From Bolinopsis microptera (Eukaryota; Ctenophora; Tentaculata; Lobata; Bolinopsidae): a DNA stretch of 60,000 bases. The notes beneath the pieces were generated by a model. It saw only the letters and a list, made by a program, of their open reading frames with translations, ran no database searches and had not been told where the DNA came from. The translations under genes and the position numbers were made by a program. Where the stretch lies: the NCBI RefSeq assembly GCF_026151205.1, contig NC_087083.1, positions 11,408,944 through 11,468,943 of the forward strand. Direction: 5' to 3'. Shown here in pieces: positions 22,980 to 36,339 of the stretch; positions within the stretch are counted from its first letter, which is position 1; the number at the start of each line of letters is the position of its first letter.

Positions 22980-24722
22980 GTGGGACCAAACAGTAATGAT
23001 ATTGTTTTTTTGTAGTCAAACTACTTTGTGGTCCAATCAGCTGGGCATGGCTAATTGCTAATCAGTGCACCGTTAAAGCTTTCCTCAAAAACATATCCCA
23101 CTCATGTAAAGTCACCATTCTAAGCGTAAGGCGAACGTCCTCCAACTTCAAGACTTGTAATTCTAATCATGTTACAGTATCTTCACCTCACCATGGTGCT
23201 TTCGTGCCACGCCGTGCCGATGGTTGTTTTTCGAAGGCGGGAGGGTCATGATTAATGTTTTGTAGTCAAACTCCTTTGGGGGTCCCTAATCATAGCAGTA
23301 GGCATGCTAATTGTTGATTATTAAACACTAAACTGTGCACGTGTAAATATAAGTTTTCCTTGGAACATATCACATCCATGCTTAAGTCAGCCAAAGCTAA
23401 AGTCAGCCCAAGATTTTTGTTGATCTTTTTATTATGTTTGTCAGTGGGTCAGCCAGGGAGGAACTACTTTGTCATTGAGGGCCCTTCTTGTAGTTGGTGA
23501 AACAGCTCATTCCCAGGTTTATGCAACGCTGACAGAACAGATCCGACTAGACAATCATTTTTAATCTAAAGATTTATCCTACAGTCACTTTCTACTTAAC
23601 TGGACCGAGCTAGATAAACATTGGAATGGGCAAAAAATTTGGAATTTTGGTTTCTTTAAATGTTGTTTTCCCTAATACAGTAATACCTGATTTACTGCAG
23701 AGTTTGGAGAAAGGGAACAGTTGCATTATTCAGGGATTGGTGGTCAAGCATGTTTTGATTGTTTTCATGTCTATGTTTAAGCACTATTTGGGGGAAAGAA
23801 AAGCGGCAGGTTTGCGATAATCAGGGCGTTTGTTACTATCAAGTTGAGTATTCTCGACCTACTTAGTCCCGCTTGCTTGCAAACTTACAGCACAGTATTT
23901 ATAATGGACTAAGTTCCTCAACTCGCAATAGATGATGGTTCCGCTAGGCAATCGTAGGAGAAGAGAAAGATTGACATCAATAAGGTGGCTGCATTTGTTT
24001 GATATTAGCAGGTCCTTGTATTTATCCACTTTTGTCTTAAAGGTTTGTAACTTAAGATACACTCTCCTGAAATTATTTTAAGGCGGTCACTCAGATAAGT
24101 TTATTCCAGGACACTTTAACCGAAGAAACATTACTCTCACGCACCCCACAATAAGGGCCCATAATTGTGTCAATTTATGTAACTGATAATAAATATTAGT
24201 AGATCGGTCTCATTAAGAGTTCTCGACCTGCCTAGCTATCAAAACCTTGCAATCGGAAAGTTTCCTCCTGGCCCGGAGTCAGCTGACCGCCTGAGGGACC
24301 AGAGGATAAAGACGTTAGAGACTGTGTGTATCTACAAAAGTGGATGTTTTTATTTTACAAGAGACAAGGGCTTGCAAGGCAAGGTTATAAAAAATGGGCG
24401 AAACAATCATAAAGTGTATTAAATTTATTAATTATATCGGGTCTCAATAAGAGGTCTCGACTGACCCTATAGGCCCACCCCAACCTTGGCAATCGTAATT
24501 TTCCTCCTCTGGCCCGATTCAGCTGACCCTAGGGACCAGAGGGTCAGAACAGGGCTTGCAATGCAAGTGGAAGATAAATGACGAAAACAATCATAAAAGT
24601 GTATATTATATGAATTAACAAATAGAAATTTAATATGAATTAACAAAATTCTTCCTCCTAAACAGGAATAATTTAGCAAAATCCCTGTTAGCATTAGTAT
24701 TTCTGAAGAAGGGACATAAGAG

Positions 24723-25023
24723 CCTGAGGTTCTGCGGTCTACAGGGGGTTCACCAGCTGTTAAGTAAGTCTAGGCCCGTACTTGGACTAGTAACGGGGAA
24801 CTAACAGTGTTAATAGTTTAAACTTTGTGCGATAACGGAACCTCAGGAAGACAAGACATCTGGCAAATGCCAGGGAGTGAGTATTCTCTACCGGGCAGGC
24901 CATCCAATGGACTTCTGCCGTTAAACCCGACCCCGGGGTGCTGACCCACGAGTATTAGCCTCGAACCCACTACTCATTAGCCTGGTGTCTCTGAGCGGGG
25001 GCCTTATTATTATTAATTATTAC
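24723..25023. repeat. SINE-like repeat in array unit 2
   Basis: Unit 2 counterpart of 13591-13895, with scattered single-base indels relative to the clean copies and a TTATTATTA tail. Confidence 0.6.
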
Positions 25024-25051
25024 TGTATATTAACTAAACCCCAATTAACAG

Positions 25052-27470
25052 ATGGATGAAAAGGGAAAGGCAGTCACGTACATAAAAGAACACAGAATTG
25101 ATGTTAGTTCTGCAGCAAACCCCTCAACGATTTGTATAGGAAACATTCCTGGTAATGTTTTTGCTACCTTGCAGAGGAAATTAGATAAGCAGGCGACATA
25201 GCCATCCATCAAAACTATTTCTAGATATGGAGTGAAATCAAGGCATGATGATATCAACAGAGGCCACCATTGAAGTCAACATGTCTTGTGCATAATCATG
25301 AGGAAATATCTGATAGTGCTAACATGTGGATTCATAGCACGGAATACAATGCAATGAATTTAGATGAATTAAAAGCCATCAACGATGCATTGCATGGTTT
25401 ACCAGCATTAGAACAAGAGCCAGTGGACACAAAATTGTAATCACTAAGGTAATCTTCTGGAAATGAAGCTATCTGTGTCATCAGCAATATTAAATCCAGT
25501 GCAAGACCTTCAGAAGTTATTCCATGTTGGATTTAATCAGCAGCATATAGTGGTAAAGGACTGAAAATGCCAACACCGATTGTCCCTCCTTAACAGTGGG
25601 CAAGAGTGGTCCAGGTAGAATAATATGTACATCCTGAGCTGCTGTGTGCCCAAAACTGGGATGTCATATGAGAAAAGTATGAAATTCTTGAGTCAATTAC
25701 AAGGCGTCGAGAAATGCTGAAGAAAAAGCAGCAACCTTGTGTGTCACCAAATGGGGCGTTTTATACTTATCATGTGATAAACCGAGCAGATGATAGAAGC
25801 TTGTCAAGAAGCTAAAAACGGAGTTAGAGATAGTTCCTGGATCTGACTCTTCTTTGCCTGGATCGGCCTTGCATCTGATTTTCATTTCTGAAGTGTCCTG
25901 GTCAGGGATCTGCAAAAAGGGACAGGTTACAACAAATCGATTTTTATTTTAGAATTTGTAAGTTATTTTACACAGAATCTTACGTGTAACATCGTATCTG
26001 ATTGTTTTTCTCTGTGTTTATATTCTTGAAAGTGTCACGTCTAATTTCTTGTTTCACAGAGACTTTAAAACCGCTTAAGAAAACATAAACACAGAGGAAC
26101 TGGCACCTCACAAATTTCTGATAGTGTTTTTCACCTATATGAGTTCCCCGTTTCTGATTATTGGATAGGATTGGTCGTAACGAAAATATTTCAAGTCTTT
26201 CCATGGAACAAAGAAAGGCGGTAAAAAGCAGAAAATGCAGAAATATAAGTGTTGCAAGTGGTAAGAAATAGTGATTAGATGGTACTGCGTCCATCAATCG
26301 GCAATCCGCATGAAGAAATATCATCCATCATCCCCAATAATCAATATAATCATAAACTTATAATTATAATAATGATTTTTAGATAATGTAAATGAGATGG
26401 TAGATTATCGATTAACATCGAACTATTAGTGAGTAGGTGACTGGTATTGCACAATATCAGCAGGTACAGGAATGAAGGTTAAAGCTTTTTTAGCTCTTAA
26501 AAGGTATCGAGCTTGCCTGTGATGACGTATTTTTCTGTCAATTGTTGCGCTAAATATGTGTTGCCTATGTGTCTGATATATAATGATCGTATCTTGTTTT
26601 CACAGTTGCTAGCTATTTGCTGGGTGCCCGTTGATGACATGGACCGTGATGCTTGAAAAGGTCCGTCTCAAATCATATATTGAACTTCAAATATTATGTT
26701 TCATCTTTCACATTTTATTCTGAACTTTTAAAGTAATTGGTGGAGCTGGAATGGTTTTGAGTTTTAAAATAAACATTTTTCAAGTCAGAGTAACTCGAGA
26801 CAACAGGTACACTAGGTTTGAAGGGCAAACTCAAACCACTGAAGACTTTTGTGATTTCTTGGAAATAGGTTTTTTTGGTGAAAGTGAAGACATTAGTGCT
26901 TGTAGTGGATCCATTTCATCATGAGGTGTGTAATGTTTGTTATTTAAAGGAGATAACACTTATAATAATTGTAATTTACGATACCGGAAATGTAAAATAA
27001 TTTACAATTCCACCTTGGTAAAAATTATCTTTCTCTTTCCGGTTGATTTTATCGCATTCATTTTTCTCCTCAGGATGTTGAAGGAGTACGAAATGTTAGC
27101 AAAGAAGATAAGTTCAAAAATGTCCTTCTCTTTGCTCTCTCGCGTGAAGCGACACCACAGTCCTCGAACGTATTCCAGACTGGAACACAACCAACACCCT
27201 CTCCGTCGCACAACCCCAGAACGGGACCGACCAGCACTGTCCTAGAAGCAGCTGTGTTTACGAGAAGAGGAGACCCATGATTGCGATCAGGCCCTGGTTG
27301 TGGGGTGGGTTTGTTATGTTCGGAGGCTTCCGAGGGATCAGAGGGGAAGCTTTATAACCAGGTGTCCAAGATATACAACAGAAGGGACCGACACAGAACG
27401 TTGGAGCCTGGGGGGAATTAAAGATGTTGTCCAGAGGAGGACAGTCCTGAACAAGAACAGTGATGCTTGA
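25052..27470 (+). CDS. ENO4: Enolase 4-like gene, array copy 2
   Basis: Same gene as copy 1. Exon 1 is 25052-25925 (MDEKGKAV start; donor CAG/GTTACA, against GTAACA elsewhere). Exon 2 is about 26783-26925 (GAG/GTGTGT donor). Exon 3 is 27074-27470 with TGA at 27468 and AATAAA at 27575. The peptide EYEMLAKK and the later SKMSFS stretch survive in one frame after the exon 3 acceptor, and the C-terminal RVEQLGIKD-like block is shifted. Frame breaks differ in position from those of copies 1, 3 and 4, so the mutations are not inherited. The coordinates are gene limits, and the reading frame is not continuous. Confidence 0.72.
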
Positions 27471-30288
27471 GGAGGACCCAAGCGACGTGGTTCGAAAATC
27501 GTACACTGTCAGCATTAGTGACTTGTTTTTCTTGCATTTGTCGGAAAATTAGTTATTTTGCCAACCACGAAGCAAATAAAGTTATAATTGTTTGTTCTGT
27601 GACGAAAGTGTACAAAATTTGTACCATGCCCCCCCCTGTTCAGTGTTGAAATTTGCCAATTTAACATATCCATGCCATAAAATAAAGTATATGAACCGGC
27701 GTCTGGTTGAAATATTGGTAATTGAACCATAGTAACTAATATTGGGTGTTTAAGTTGGTATACTAATCATTTACTCAATTCACACAGCGGTGAGAGATCA
27801 TCAAATTTATTTGACTAAATTTACCTATTTCTGCCTTCTGGTATTTAGTATTTGCCCTATAACAATGAAATCATGGTGAACATTTTCCAACACATTCAGC
27901 TAACAAAACACATGCTAGACATTCGGCATTCTTGACAGGATGCCATAAACATGCCCCTCATATAAATTTCTTAAATGTGTGAACGGAGTTTACATGGTGC
28001 TACCATTTAACGAAAAAAGTCGCTAAATATTAGATAATCGTCATATGCATCTCTCCAATAAATTTGAATTCGAAAATTTGGTCAAACAAGGCAACAAGGG
28101 GGCCATATAAACTCTGTCACATTTTTTATAGTGGTGACAAAGGTTACAACTCATGCCGGCCGCATTTAAGCGATAGCTTATCGTCTGATAAATTATCGTG
28201 TATGCGACAAAGTTTTTCTAAGGATGAAACGATTATCCTAACCATTGAGGGTTTATATAGTTTGATAGTGTGACACATTTTACATCATCGTGCCATGTTA
28301 GTAGGGTCACTAATATTTAACCCAATATCCTCAACAAACTTTCAATGAACGTGTCATATTATATATGACCCGTGCTAATCTCGAGGGGCTTTCTCTAATG
28401 TTCAAGAAAAAATGTCGATTTTACAACTATGCCATTTTTACACTACTTTACGCAATGCCGAGGGTCCAGGAAATGAGGGGACCAATAACGATTGGGGGCT
28501 TACAATGGTCAATTTAAAACCATTTCTTGTTGGCGACATGTGGGACCATCAGGTTATATTTGTGTTTGTAGTTAATAAACTCCTTTGGGGTCCAATCAAG
28601 CAGGGCATGGCATAATTGGCTAAACAGTGCACGGTAAGACTTTCCTCAAGAAACATATCCCACTCATGAAAAGTCAGCACTATCGAAGCGTAAAGCCGAC
28701 GTCCTCAACTACTTCAAACTTGTAATTCTATCAGAGACATATCTTCACCTAACCAGGTGCTTTCGGCCACTGCCGGTGCGCTTGTTTTTCTCTCAGCGGG
28801 GGGTCCATGATTAATGTTTTTGTAGTCAAACTCCTTGGGGTCCAATCAAGCAGGGCATGGCATAAGTGTTGATTAATTAAACATCTAAACAGGCACGTTT
28901 AATATAAGGTTTTCCTTGGAAACATATCACATCCAGCTTAAGTCAGCCAAATGCTACAGTCATCCAAGGCGATTTTTTTGATCTTTTTATTATGTTTTTG
29001 TCAGGGGGGTCACGCCAGGAGACGTACTTTTGTCATTGAAAAAAAAGGGCCTCTTCTTGAAGTGTATGAAAAAAGCATCACATCTCAGGTTATGCAACGC
29101 TGAAGACAGATCCTCTAGAGCATCAATTGTTATCTAAGAAGATTTATGTTCTACAGTCACGTTCTACTTAACTGGAACCCAGCTAGATTAAGCATCATTG
29201 TATGCAAAAAAATTGGAATTTTGTTTTCTTTAAAATGTGTTTGTTTTCCCTTAATACATAATACATGATTTTACTGGCAGAGTTTTGGGAGAAAGGGAAC
29301 AGTTTGCAAGTTAATCAGGGTTGTGGTAAATCAGGGATTTGATTGGTTGTTTCATGTCGTATGTAAGCACTATTTGGGGGGGAAGAAAAGCCTGCAGGTT
29401 GCGATAATCAGGGCTTTACTGATCAAGTTGAGTATTCTCGACCTACTTAGTCCCCTTGCCTTGCAAACTTACAGCAAATTATTTTATAATGGGCCTAATT
29501 CCTAATACTCGCCAAAGATGGTTCCTCTAGTCAATCTGTAGTAGAAGAGAAAGAATTGACAAACAAATTAGGGTGCTGCCATTTTTGTTTTGAATTTAAC
29601 AGGTCCTTGGTATTTATCCCGTTTGTCTATAGTTTTTAACTTTAAGATAACCCGTCTTATATTATTCTTATGCAGTCACTCAGATAAGATTATACCGAAA
29701 AGGTCACATTAACGACGACACATACTCTCCCCACAATAAGGGGCCATAATTGTTTCAATTAATGTGTAACTGTATAATATTATTATTATATCGGGTCCAT
29801 AAGAGTCTCGAACAGCCCTAGGCATCAAAACCTTGGCACTCGGTAATTTTCCTCTGGCCCGGAGTCAGCTGACCCTAGGGACCAGAGGAGAAAGACGTAG
29901 AGACTGTGTGTATCTACAAAAGTGGATGTTTTTACAGAGACAAGGAGGCTTTGCAATGCAAGTGAGAAGAAAAATGGGCAAACATCTTAAAGTGTATATT
30001 ATTGATATATCGGCGCAATCAAGGTCTCGACTGCCTATCGGCATCTAACCTTGGCAATCGTAATTTTTCCTCTGGCCCGGAGTCAGTCTGGACCCTAGGG
30101 ACCAAGGGTCAAACAGGGCTTGCAATGCAAGGGAAGAAAAATGGGCGAACAATCATAAAGTGTATATTATATGAATTAAACAAATAGAATTTTATAATGA
30201 ATTAAACAAAAATTCGTCCTCCTAAACATGAATATTTAGCAAACATCGCAATCTATGCATTAGTGTTGTGAGAAGTGGACATAAGATG

Positions 30289-30590
30289 CCGGAGGTTCGG
30301 TGGTCTACAGGTTTTCCACCAGCTGTTAGGTCAAGTTCTAGCCCGTGAACTTGGACTAGTAACGGGGAACTAACAGTGTTAATAGTTTTAAGACTTTGGG
30401 CTATAACGTGAACCTCAGGAAAAGACTCTGCAATGCCTGGGAGGGAGTAGCTCTATCCCGGCCTCCATCCAACTGGACTGCGTCCGTTACCAACCGACCC
30501 CGGGGGTGCCTGACCACGAGTATTAGCCTCGGACCCACTACTCCCTAGCTCTGTATTTCTGAGCGGGGCCTTATTATTATTAATATACTG
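30289..30590. repeat. SINE-like repeat in array unit 3
   Basis: Unit 3 counterpart of the 13591-13895 block, indel-rich, tail TTATTATTATTAA. Confidence 0.6.
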
Positions 30591-30617
30591 TATAGTTCAC
30601 TGATCCCCAATTAACAG

Positions 30618-33046
30618 ATGCGAAAAGGGGAAAGGCAGTCCACTACATGAAAAGAAACCCACAGAATTGAATGTTAATTCTGCAGCAAAACCCTCACGAT
30701 TTGTTAGTAGAAACATCCGGGTAATGTTTATGGCTACTCTGCAGAGGAATTAGATAAGCATGCGACAAGCCATCCATCAAAACTATTTCGTGGATATGGA
30801 GTGAAATCATTTCATGATGATATCAACAGCTTCCCAACCATTTGAAGCACAATGTCTTGTGGCATAATCATAGGAAAAGATCTGATATGCTACATGTGGA
30901 TTCAATAGCACTGAAGATACAATGAATTTAATGAATTAAAAGCCATCAACGAGTGCATTGCAAGTGGTTTTCCAGCATGAGAACAAGAGCAGGTGGACAC
31001 AAATTTGAAATCACTAGATGATCTTTCTGGAATGAAGCTATCTGTAGGATGCTACATCAGCAAATATAAAAGCCAGTGCAAGACTTCAGAAGTTAGCACA
31101 TGGGTTGGATTTTAATAGTTCGAGCAGCAGTATATGGTAAAGGACTGAAAAGTGCCAACTGACCGATTGTTTTCCTTCCCCTCCTTAAACATGCAAGAGT
31201 GGTCCAGGTAAGAATAATAGTCATCCTTAGCTGTGTGGCCCAAAACTGGGATTGTCATTGAGAAAAGTATGAAAATTCATGAGTCAATTTACATGGCTCG
31301 AAGAAAATGCTGAAGAAAAAGCAGCAACCTTGTTGTGCACCAAATGGGTGCGTTTACGATCACTGTGATAAACCGGAGCATATGATAAGCTTGTCATGAA
31401 CTATAAAACTGAGTTAGAGAGAGTTCCTGGATACTGACTTCTTCTTTGTCCTGGAGTCCATGCATCTGATTTTCATTCTGAAGTTTGTTCCTGGTCAGGA
31501 TCTGACAAAAAGGGACAGGTAACAACAAATCGATTTTTATTATAAGAATTTTTTTGGAAGTTATTTTACACAGTATCTTACTGTAAACATCTTATCTAGT
31601 GTTTTCTCTGTGTTTATATACTTGAAGTGACACGTCTTAATGTCTTTGTCACAGAGACTTTAAAACCGCTTACAAAAAAACAACACAGAGGAAACCCTGG
31701 CACAATTCAAATTTCGGATAGTGTCTTTTCACCTAGTATTGAGTTCCCGCCCAGTTTCTGATTATTGGGATAAGGATTGGTGCGTCGAATAAGTTCAATT
31801 CTTTCCATACCAAGGTAGGGCGGTAAAAAGGCGGAAAAGCGAGAAAAAATAAGTGTTGCAAGTGGTAAAAGATGATATGGGACCTGCGTCCTGCAATCGC
31901 AATCTCATGAAAGAATATCTCCCCAATAATCAATATAATCATAAACTTATAAATAGAATAATGATTTTAGATAATGTTATAATGAGATGTTAGATTTCGA
32001 TTACATCGAACTATTATGAGTATTGACTGGTCCTTTTGCACAATAGCAGCATGTACAGTATGAAGTTTTAAAAGCTTTTGCTCTTAGAATGACACTTGCT
32101 TGCTGTAGGACGTAGTTTTCTTCAAATAGGTTTGGCCTACTGATTTCTATTGTCCTGATATATAATAGCGTATTCTTGTTTCAGTTGCTATCTAATTTTC
32201 TGGTGCTGTTGATGATGACCTGATGCTGAAAAGGTCGTCCAAATCATAACTTGATACTTTCACATATGATGTAATTGTTCATCATTTCAACATTTTAATC
32301 GAACTTTATAATAATTGGTGGAGCTGGTATTTTTAGTTTTTAAAATAATCATTTTCAGAGTCAGAGTAACTCGCACAACAGGTACGACAGGTTTGTAGGG
32401 CTACTCTAACCAACTGAAGACGTTTGTGATTTCTTGGAAAGGTTTGGTGGAAATGAAGACATTATTGGTTTAGTGGATCCATTTCTTCATGAGGTGGGTA
32501 ATTGTTTTTTGTTTAATTTAAAGGAGATAACAACTTAAAATATTGTAAATTGACTATACGGAAATTGTAAATAATTTACAATTCCACTTTGGGAAATGAA
32601 TCTTTCTCTTTCAGGTTGATTTAATCGCTTTCTTTTCCTCCTCAGGATGTTGAAGATACAAATGTTAGCATAGAAATAAGTTTTCAAATGTCCTTCCCTC
32701 TTCTCGCGGTGTAAATCAGCAACACCACTTCCTCGAACGTATTCATACGGAACACACATCCACCACGTCCGGTCGCAACAACTCCAGAACTGGACGACAG
32801 CGACTGTCCTAAAGCAGCGTTTACGAGGAAGGAGAGGACCCAAGATTGCAGATCTGGCCTCTGTTAGTGGAGGTTGGTTTTGTTATGTTCGACGCGTCCG
32901 AGGGATCAGAGGGAAGCTTTATAACCTAGATGTCCCAAGTTATAACAACAGAAAGGTCCGACACTGAACGTGTTGAGCAGCTGGGGATTTAAAGATGTGG
33001 TTCCCAGAGGAGACAGTCCCCCAGAACAAAGAACGTGATTGCTTGA
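30618..33046 (+). CDS. ENO4: Enolase 4-like gene, array copy 3
   Basis: Exon 1 spans 30618-31518 (donor CAG/GTAACA), exon 2 32359-32493 and exon 3 32646-33046, ending at TGA. Gene order and splice sites match the other copies. Exon 1 is about 20-30 bases longer than in copies 1 and 2 owing to many small insertions (for example around 31040 and 31110), all absent from the other copies. The enolase-like segments can be read only piecewise. Confidence 0.7.
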
Positions 33047-35579
33047 GAGTGGACAAGGAAGTGTGTTCGAAAATCTGTACACTGGACATAGTGACTGTTT
33101 TTCTTGCTTTTTTTCGTAAATTAGTTATTGTGGTGCACACGGAGCAAATAAAGTTTATAATTTTTTTTGTGACGAAATTTACAAATTTTTACCCTGTTTC
33201 AGGGTGTTGAAATTTTGCCAATGGTTAACATATCACGTGCCATAGATAATAATTATATACCGGCGAAGGGTTGAAATATTGTTAATGGCTCCATATACGT
33301 AATTATAGGGTGTTTTAAGTTGGTATACGCCTATTTACTCAATTTCACACATGTTTTAGACTCATAACACAGTTATGTGACTAAACTTTACCTATTTCTT
33401 TCCGCTCCAGCCGTTCTGTATTTGTATTTTTGCCTATAACAAGTGAAATATGTGATCATTTCCAAACACATTCAGCTAACAAAACATGCTAGACTATTCG
33501 GCATTTTTCGTGTCAGACTGCCATAAACAGCCTCATTATAACTTTCTTAAATGTTGACGGAGTTTACAGTGGTGCAACCATTTAACGAAAAAAGGTCGCT
33601 AAATATGTAGATAATAGTCATATGCAACTAGCCTATAAATTTGAAATATCGAAAATGTGGTCAAACACTGGCAACAAGGGGTCCATATAAACTCTGTCAC
33701 ATTGTTTTATAGTGTGACAAAGTTTTACAACCCACTGCCCGCCACCGCCTTTAAGCGATATCGTAGAGTCTGATAAATATACGTTATGCACAAAAGTTTT
33801 TCTAGGAGGATGAAACGCATTATCCTAACCATTGGGGTTTATATAGTTTTATAGTGTGACACATTTTACATCCCATTCGTGCCATTTAGTAGGGTCACTA
33901 ATATTTACCATATCCTCAACCTTCAATGAACGTGGTCCATATATTATATATTACCGTGCAATCACGAATGGACTTCCTAATGGTCTAATAAAAATGTCTA
34001 TTTTACACTATGCCTATTTTTACACTACTTTACGCAATGCCCGATGTCAGGAATGAGGGACCAAAACGAGTGGGCTAACTATGGCCAAGTTAGAAACCAT
34101 TCTTTGTTGCGACAGGTGGGACCATCAGGTTATGATATTGATTTGTAGTTAAACACCATTGTGGTCCAATCTAGCAGGGCATGGCTAATTGCCTAAACAT
34201 TGCACGTTTAAGCTTTCCTCAAAAAACATATCCCACTCAATGATAAAGTCACCATTCGAAGCGTAAGGCGACGTCCTCCAACTTCAACATGTAATTCTAT
34301 GCATGTACATATCGTTTCACCTAACCATGGTGCTTTCGTGCCATGCCGTGCGCTTGGTTTCGCAAGCGGGGTCCTGATTAAATGGTTTTGTATTCATACT
34401 CCTTTGGGGTCCATCATGCAGGGCATGGCTAAATTGTTTGATTATTAAACACTAAACAGTGCACGTTTAATATAAGTTTTTCCTTGGGAAACACTATCAC
34501 ATCCTATGCTTAAGTCAGCCAAAATGCTAAAGAAGTCATCCCAAGATTTTTGTTGATCTTTTATATGTTTGTCATGGTTTCAGCCAAGGGAGGACTACTT
34601 TGCGATTGAGGGCCTTCCTTTGTAGTTGTTGAAAGCATCACATCCCAGGTTTATGCAACGCTGAAGAACAGTCCACTAGAGCAAACTCCCATTTTTAATC
34701 TAGAATGATTTATTTCCTACAGTCTCTGTCTACTTAACTGTACCAGCTAGATAAACATTTGTAATGGCAAAAAAATTGGAATATTGTTTTTCATTTAATA
34801 CTGTTGTCTTTTCCTTATACAGTACATACCTGATTTACTGCAGAGTTTGGGAGAAAGGGGAACAAGTTGCAGTTAAATCAGGGTTTGTGGGAAATCGCCA
34901 GGGTTTTTGAGTGTTTTCATGTCTATGTGAACACTATTTGGGGGAAGGAAAAGCTGCAGGTTTGCGATAATCAGGGTTTAACTATCAAGTTGAGTATTCG
35001 CGACCTACTAGGTCCCCAGCCTTGCAAAACCTTTACACCACAGTATGTATGAGAATGGTCTAAGTTCCTAATACTCGGCCAAAGATGGTTCCTCTAGTGC
35101 AATCGTAAAGAGAAAGAAAGATTTACAACAAATAGGGCTGCTTTTTGTTTTGATTTTTATCAGGTCCTTGTATTATCCCGTTTGTCTTAAAGTTTAACTT
35201 TAAGATAACTCTCCTTAAAGTATTTTTAATGCAGTCATCAGATAAGTTTTATACCAGGGACACTTTCAAACGAAGACACATACTCTCCCCGACAAAAGAG
35301 GGCCATAATTGGTCTCTCAATTCTTAGGGAACTGTATAGAATTATTATTATATCGGGTCTCCAATAAGAGGTCCTCGGACTGCCTAGCATCAAACCTTGG
35401 CAATCGTAATTTTCCTCTGGCCCGGAGTCAGCTGCACCCTAGGACCAGAGGAGAAAGACGGTAGAGACTGTGGTGGTATCTACAAAAGTTTGGGGGGGGA
35501 AATGTTTTTACAATGAGAACAGGGCTTGCAATGCAAGGGAAGAAAAATGGGCGAAACAATCATAAAGTGTATAATATGT

Positions 35580-35930
35580 ATTCGCTCGGTCTCAATAAAG
35601 TCGTCGACTCCTATTAGTCATCAAAACCTCTTGGCCGCGCGAACTCGGTAAATGTCTCTTTCTGGCCTACTCTGACCGCGGTCGGAGGCAATCGACCGCG
35701 GCTAGCGAGACACTAATTCCACAGGGAGACCAGACAGAGGTCTCAGACACAAGGAAGGGCGGCGTCACTACTTCAGTGGCTAGGGCACAAGGCGCGTAGA
35801 ATCGAACACAAACGAGAGACTGGCGAAACCGATGCCATCAAATGTATATGTGTTATACTTGATACGTTGGAAAGTAGACAAATCTAAAGAGGAAATTATG
35901 TGACATATGAAGATGGTTTCGACTCAAAAT
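35580..35930. other. Abnormal, poorly matching stretch in array unit 4
   Basis: The other units have here the second half of the ~200-bp dimer (CTGGCCCGGAGTCAGCTGAC, GGGCTTGCAATGCAAGGG). In unit 4 the same words appear diluted by many extra bases, and a further ~200 bases (such as ACCGCGGTCGGAGGCAATCG) match nothing in the other units. This accounts for the 315-bp excess length of the unit. A low-quality stretch of a long read is the simplest reading. Confidence 0.6.
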
Positions 35931-36015
35931 TGACTCTACCTCCGATACAAGAATATTTCTCAGCAAAATCTCATGATAGCATTAAGTGATTGTTGAAGAA
36001 GGGGACATAAAGAGC

Positions 36016-36315
36016 CCTCGAGTTGCTGGTGGCTACAAGGTGTTTCACCAGCTGTTTAGGTCAAGTTTCTAGCCGTTACTTGGACAATAACGGGGGAACT
36101 AACAGTGTTAATTAGTTTAAAAACTTTGTGCTATAACTGAACCTCAGAAGAAGACACTGGCAATGCCAGGAGTTGAGTACTCTAGAACGGCAGCTTCCAA
36201 TGGACTGCTGCCGTTACCGACCCGGGGGTGCCTGACCACGAGTATTTGCCTCGGACCCTCTACACACTAACACTGGGTGTTCTGAGGCTGGGGCCTTCTT
36301 ATTATTATATTACTG
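36016..36315. repeat. SINE-like repeat in array unit 4
   Basis: Unit 4 counterpart of the 13591-13895 block, with indels throughout and a short TTATTATTATA tail. Confidence 0.6.
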
Positions 36316-36339
36316 GATAAACGTTATCCCCAATTAACA

